A DNA stretch of 24,680 nucleotides from Spirochaetaceae bacterium (GTDB lineage: Bacteria; Spirochaetota; Spirochaetia; Treponematales; Breznakiellaceae): positions 1 to 24,680 of the forward strand of contig JAITXS010000022.1 of assembly GCA_031284645.1 (NCBI GenBank), in the 5' to 3' direction. The translations under genes and the position numbers were made by a program. The notes beneath the pieces were generated by a model. That model was not told the origin of the DNA, did not search any database, and saw nothing but the letters and a program-made list of their open reading frames with translations. Position 1 is the stretch's first letter. Each line of letters opens with the position of its first letter. Positions 22,785 through 24,680 of this stretch are shown in pieces.

Positions 22785-24491
22785 TTATTCTTCCATCAAC
22801 CAGGTTCTGATAAGCTGCGACACATCCGCCGGATGTTCTTTGGCCATGTTGACGGCTTTTTCCTGTAATTCCATACGCGTCTGATCTTCTACGGACATCG
22901 TAACTTCAGTACCCTCTTTTTCCGCCTCAAGCAATGCCTGCTCACGCATAAGCTGGTGTTGGCGGGCGAGCTCTTCCTCGCGGCGGCGGCGCCCCTGCTC
23001 TTGCGCGTGGGATATAACCTGAAAGAGTATAAATCCGGCTAAAAGAATCGCAAGCCCGATTAACGAAGCGATGATCGTAATACGAACATTTTTTTGCTTT
23101 AAAAGCTCGGCATCTTCGGCTTTAAACTGGGCGCTTCTGTCTATCTGAATATTCTGTACGCTTACCGTATCACCGCGAACCGCGTTATAACCTATTGCCG
23201 CCTCCACCAAAGCCCGCGCCTTGCTCAGATCCTCGGCCGGAACAGGCGTGTATTCCCGCTCTACACCGCCGCCGGGAAGGAAAACAAGATCCCCTTTTTC
23301 GTCTTTTTTCTGCACCCAAATACCGTCTATATTTACCGATACACTGATCCGATCAATCGTTGGGCTTCTCTCTTCCTGGATCTGTTCTTCGTTAAAAACT
23401 TCGTTATGAACCCTTGTGGTCTGGCTAACCTCACCGTAGAGATTCGACATATCTTTATATGCGGGTGCCGTCTGCCCTTCCACACCGCCGGGCCCCTCGG
23501 GATTAAATCCTGTCCCCTTCCATGTTGTCGTTGAGGTGGATTCGGAAACCGTAAGGCTTGGAACCCGCTCGGAATCATCGTAAGCCAAACCCGGAGTACG
23601 TTCTTTTAGCATAACCGGTTTATATTGACTGCTTTGAACTTCCTTTTTCGACATATCCATGTCTATTTTTATATTAAGATCACGGACACGGTCAGACGAA
23701 AACTGGGCTTGCAAGGCGCGAAGAACATCGGCACGGTATTTTGCCTCGGTATCGCGCACGATTTTTATTTCTTTTTCAATGCGCTGGAGCCTGTCAAAAT
23801 CTTTCATCCCGTTAAAATCATTCAAAACAATGCTGTTTTGATCGGTAATCGTAATATTATCTGCTTTTAAGCCCGGAATGGCAAACATCAGGAGTTTTTG
23901 TATGCCTTCTATTTTTTTTCGGTTTTCGGTAATATCGCTGCCCGGCCTGGGGATAAGCACAACGCTCGCCGTAACCGGATCCTGCTCTGAGGCAAAAAGC
24001 GTCTTTTCCGGCTGAACAACAACCACATTCACATCGTCAATATCACTTAAGGATTTTATATGCTCGCTTACCATCTGCGTAACAGCACGGCGGAGGTTTA
24101 TATTACGCTCCCAGTCTGTGATAGTCCAACGTTCCGTATCAAAGAGCGCCCAGGGGTCGGTTCCGTTCGGCACTAAATCTTCCCGAATAAGGATTGTACG
24201 CATACGACGTGCTGTCTCGTCATCGGCCACGGACACAATGCCGGACGGGGAAACCTGTGTCCGCACTCCCTCGGCGTTGATCCGCGTTACAATACGGGCA
24301 AGCTCATTTTCGTTCGTAATAGGTGTATCAATGACGGGCACAAGCCCCGGTGTTGAGGAGACTGATACAAGCGTAATAATGGCAATCAGAACAACGGCGG
24401 CAATGACAAAAAGCATGGCCCGCTGTATTATTGACCATTTAGACCACAATGCTCCGAGTTGATTTAAAAAATTTTTCAAAAATTCAGGCAT
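22785..24491 (-). CDS. fliF: Flagellar MS-ring protein FliF
   Basis: An inner-membrane protein of 568 aa that oligomerises into the MS ring, the base on which the flagellum is built. TM1 lies at about residues 22-45 (AMLFVIAAVVLIAIITLVSV). The ring-building YscJ/FliF domains follow (NELARIVTRINAEGVRTQV; VNVVVVQPEKTLF), then a Ser/Thr/Gly-rich loop. TM2 is near residues 470-490 (ITIIASLIGLAILLAGFILF), and the C-terminal FliG-binding tail ends VSQLIRTWLMEE. A TTG at 24503 lies inside the ribosome-binding region; the ATG at 24491 preceded by GGGAGGGG is the better start. fliE is not next to it: an insertion-sequence end lies upstream, so the usual operon appears to be interrupted. Confidence 0.95.
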   Translation of the reverse strand: MPEFLKNFLNQLGALWSKWSIIQRAMLFVIAAVVLIAIITLVSVSSTPGLVPVIDTPITNENELARIVTRINAEGVRTQVSPSGIVSVADDETARRMRTILIREDLVPNGTDPWALFDTERWTITDWERNINLRRAVTQMVSEHIKSLSDIDDVNVVVVQPEKTLFASEQDPVTASVVLIPRPGSDITENRKKIEGIQKLLMFAIPGLKADNITITDQNSIVLNDFNGMKDFDRLQRIEKEIKIVRDTEAKYRADVLRALQAQFSSDRVRDLNIKIDMDMSKKEVQSSQYKPVMLKERTPGLAYDDSERVPSLTVSESTSTTTWKGTGFNPEGPGGVEGQTAPAYKDMSNLYGEVSQTTRVHNEVFNEEQIQEERSPTIDRISVSVNIDGIWVQKKDEKGDLVFLPGGGVEREYTPVPAEDLSKARALVEAAIGYNAVRGDTVSVQNIQIDRSAQFKAEDAELLKQKNVRITIIASLIGLAILLAGFILFQVISHAQEQGRRRREEELARQHQLMREQALLEAEKEGTEVTMSVEDQTRMELQEKAVNMAKEHPADVSQLIRTWLMEE

Positions 24492-24518
24492 ATCCCCTCC
24501 CAAGGATTTTATGCTACT

Positions 24519-24547
24519 ATCATACCTTAACCGAAAATAAATGACAA
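24519..24547 (-). promoter_or_regulatory. Candidate sigma-70 promoter of fliF
   Basis: On the minus strand, TTGTCA (24547-24542), a 17-base spacer and TATGAT (24524-24519). This is the best-matched promoter in the window and would drive fliF-fliG independently of anything upstream. Its -35 lies about 18 bases from the insertion-sequence end. Confidence 0.6.
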
Positions 24548-24564
24548 GCCGCCGTGTTGCCGTT

Positions 24565-24680
24565 TGTCAACGCAACGTGAAAATGTCCCCTTTTTTACCA
24601 ACATGAAAATGTCCCCTTTAGGGAATTAAGCCGCATTGCCAATATGGTCTTTATGTTCCTGTTTTTCCAACTCCTTAACA
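24565..24680 (-). mobile_element. End of an insertion sequence (IS21-like) with tail of its last gene
   Basis: Two near-identical 22-base direct repeats sharing TGAAAATGTCCCCTTT lie at 24573-24594 and 24599-24620, preceded by TGTCAACG at 24565. Repeated terminal sequences of this kind occur at IS21-family ends, so I suggest that family from memory of the pattern. A minus-strand frame enters from the right edge and ends VKELEKQEHKDHIGNAA (stop at 24626-24628), about 60 bases inside the end. The other end and the transposase motifs are outside the window, so the family is not proven. Confidence 0.5.
24626..24680 (-). CDS. C-terminal tail of the insertion-sequence gene (partial)
   Basis: Seventeen codons and a TAA are visible, ending DHIGNAA. 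The tail is hydrophilic and charged. It is too short to assign; the position just inside the terminal repeats suggests the last gene of the element, for example a transposase or its ATPase helper. Confidence 0.4.
   Translation of the reverse strand, partial: VKELEKQEHKDHIGNAA

Noticed and set aside
1..24680. tRNA or rRNA genes
   Set aside because: No cloverleaf-like segment with a T-loop GTTCRA motif and CCA end, and no rRNA-like stretch, was noticed on either strand.

Overview
The window looks like a chromosomal segment of a motile spirochaete, most likely a Treponema (termite-gut or other environmental type rather than T. pallidum). The evidence is the set of flagellar genes (flhF, a MinD-like flhG, a core FlaB flagellin, fliG, fliF), a long Chlamydia/Treponema-type serine hydroxymethyltransferase, an HPr kinase, a formylglycine-generating-enzyme-like lipoprotein and many intergenic palindromes. 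This is inference from protein sequence; no database search was made.

Layout. 1-770: decayed minus-strand reading frame that joins the C-terminal half of a sugar-nucleotide epimerase in frame to a tyrosine recombinase and runs off the left edge. 792-4103 (+): rnz, flhF, flhG. 4151-5883 (-): two-gene unit of an exported degenerate LytM/M23 protein and a Zn-ribbon SAM methyltransferase. 5994-6896 (-): FGE-like lipoprotein. 7217-8533 (-): NCS2/AzgA-type purine permease. 8591-8810: AT-rich element with 14-bp terminal inverted repeats. 8923-10425 (+): glyA. 10517-11584 (-): membrane-anchored beta-propeller protein. 11761-13710 (+): cpdB-like periplasmic nucleotidase.

13711-17867 is the accessory part. 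Copies of a G-rich, inverted-repeat element (core TAATATCAGATAGCTACTA) alternate with small or broken genes (a DUF4116-like ORF, an antitoxin-like remnant, the start of a PD-(D/E)XK transposase-family gene, a headless glycosyltransferase) and with intact rlmB and a small lipoprotein gene. 17868-19169 (-): gltS. 19436-20296 (+): flaB. 20470-21459 (+): hprK. 21540-24491 (-): fliF-fliG with an unusual 213-bp insert between them. From about 24565 to the right edge lies the end of an insertion sequence with the tail of its last gene.

How it fits together. flhF/flhG set the number and placement of flagella, fliF/fliG build the MS ring and rotor, and flaB builds the filament, but they sit in three separate transcription units. 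glyA, the purine permease and the nucleotidase are consistent with one-carbon metabolism and purine scavenging. The main novelties are the dispersed quadruplex-capable repeat family with gene debris between its copies, several genes whose predicted promoter lies so close to the start codon that the mRNA would be leaderless, and the in-frame epimerase-recombinase fusion.
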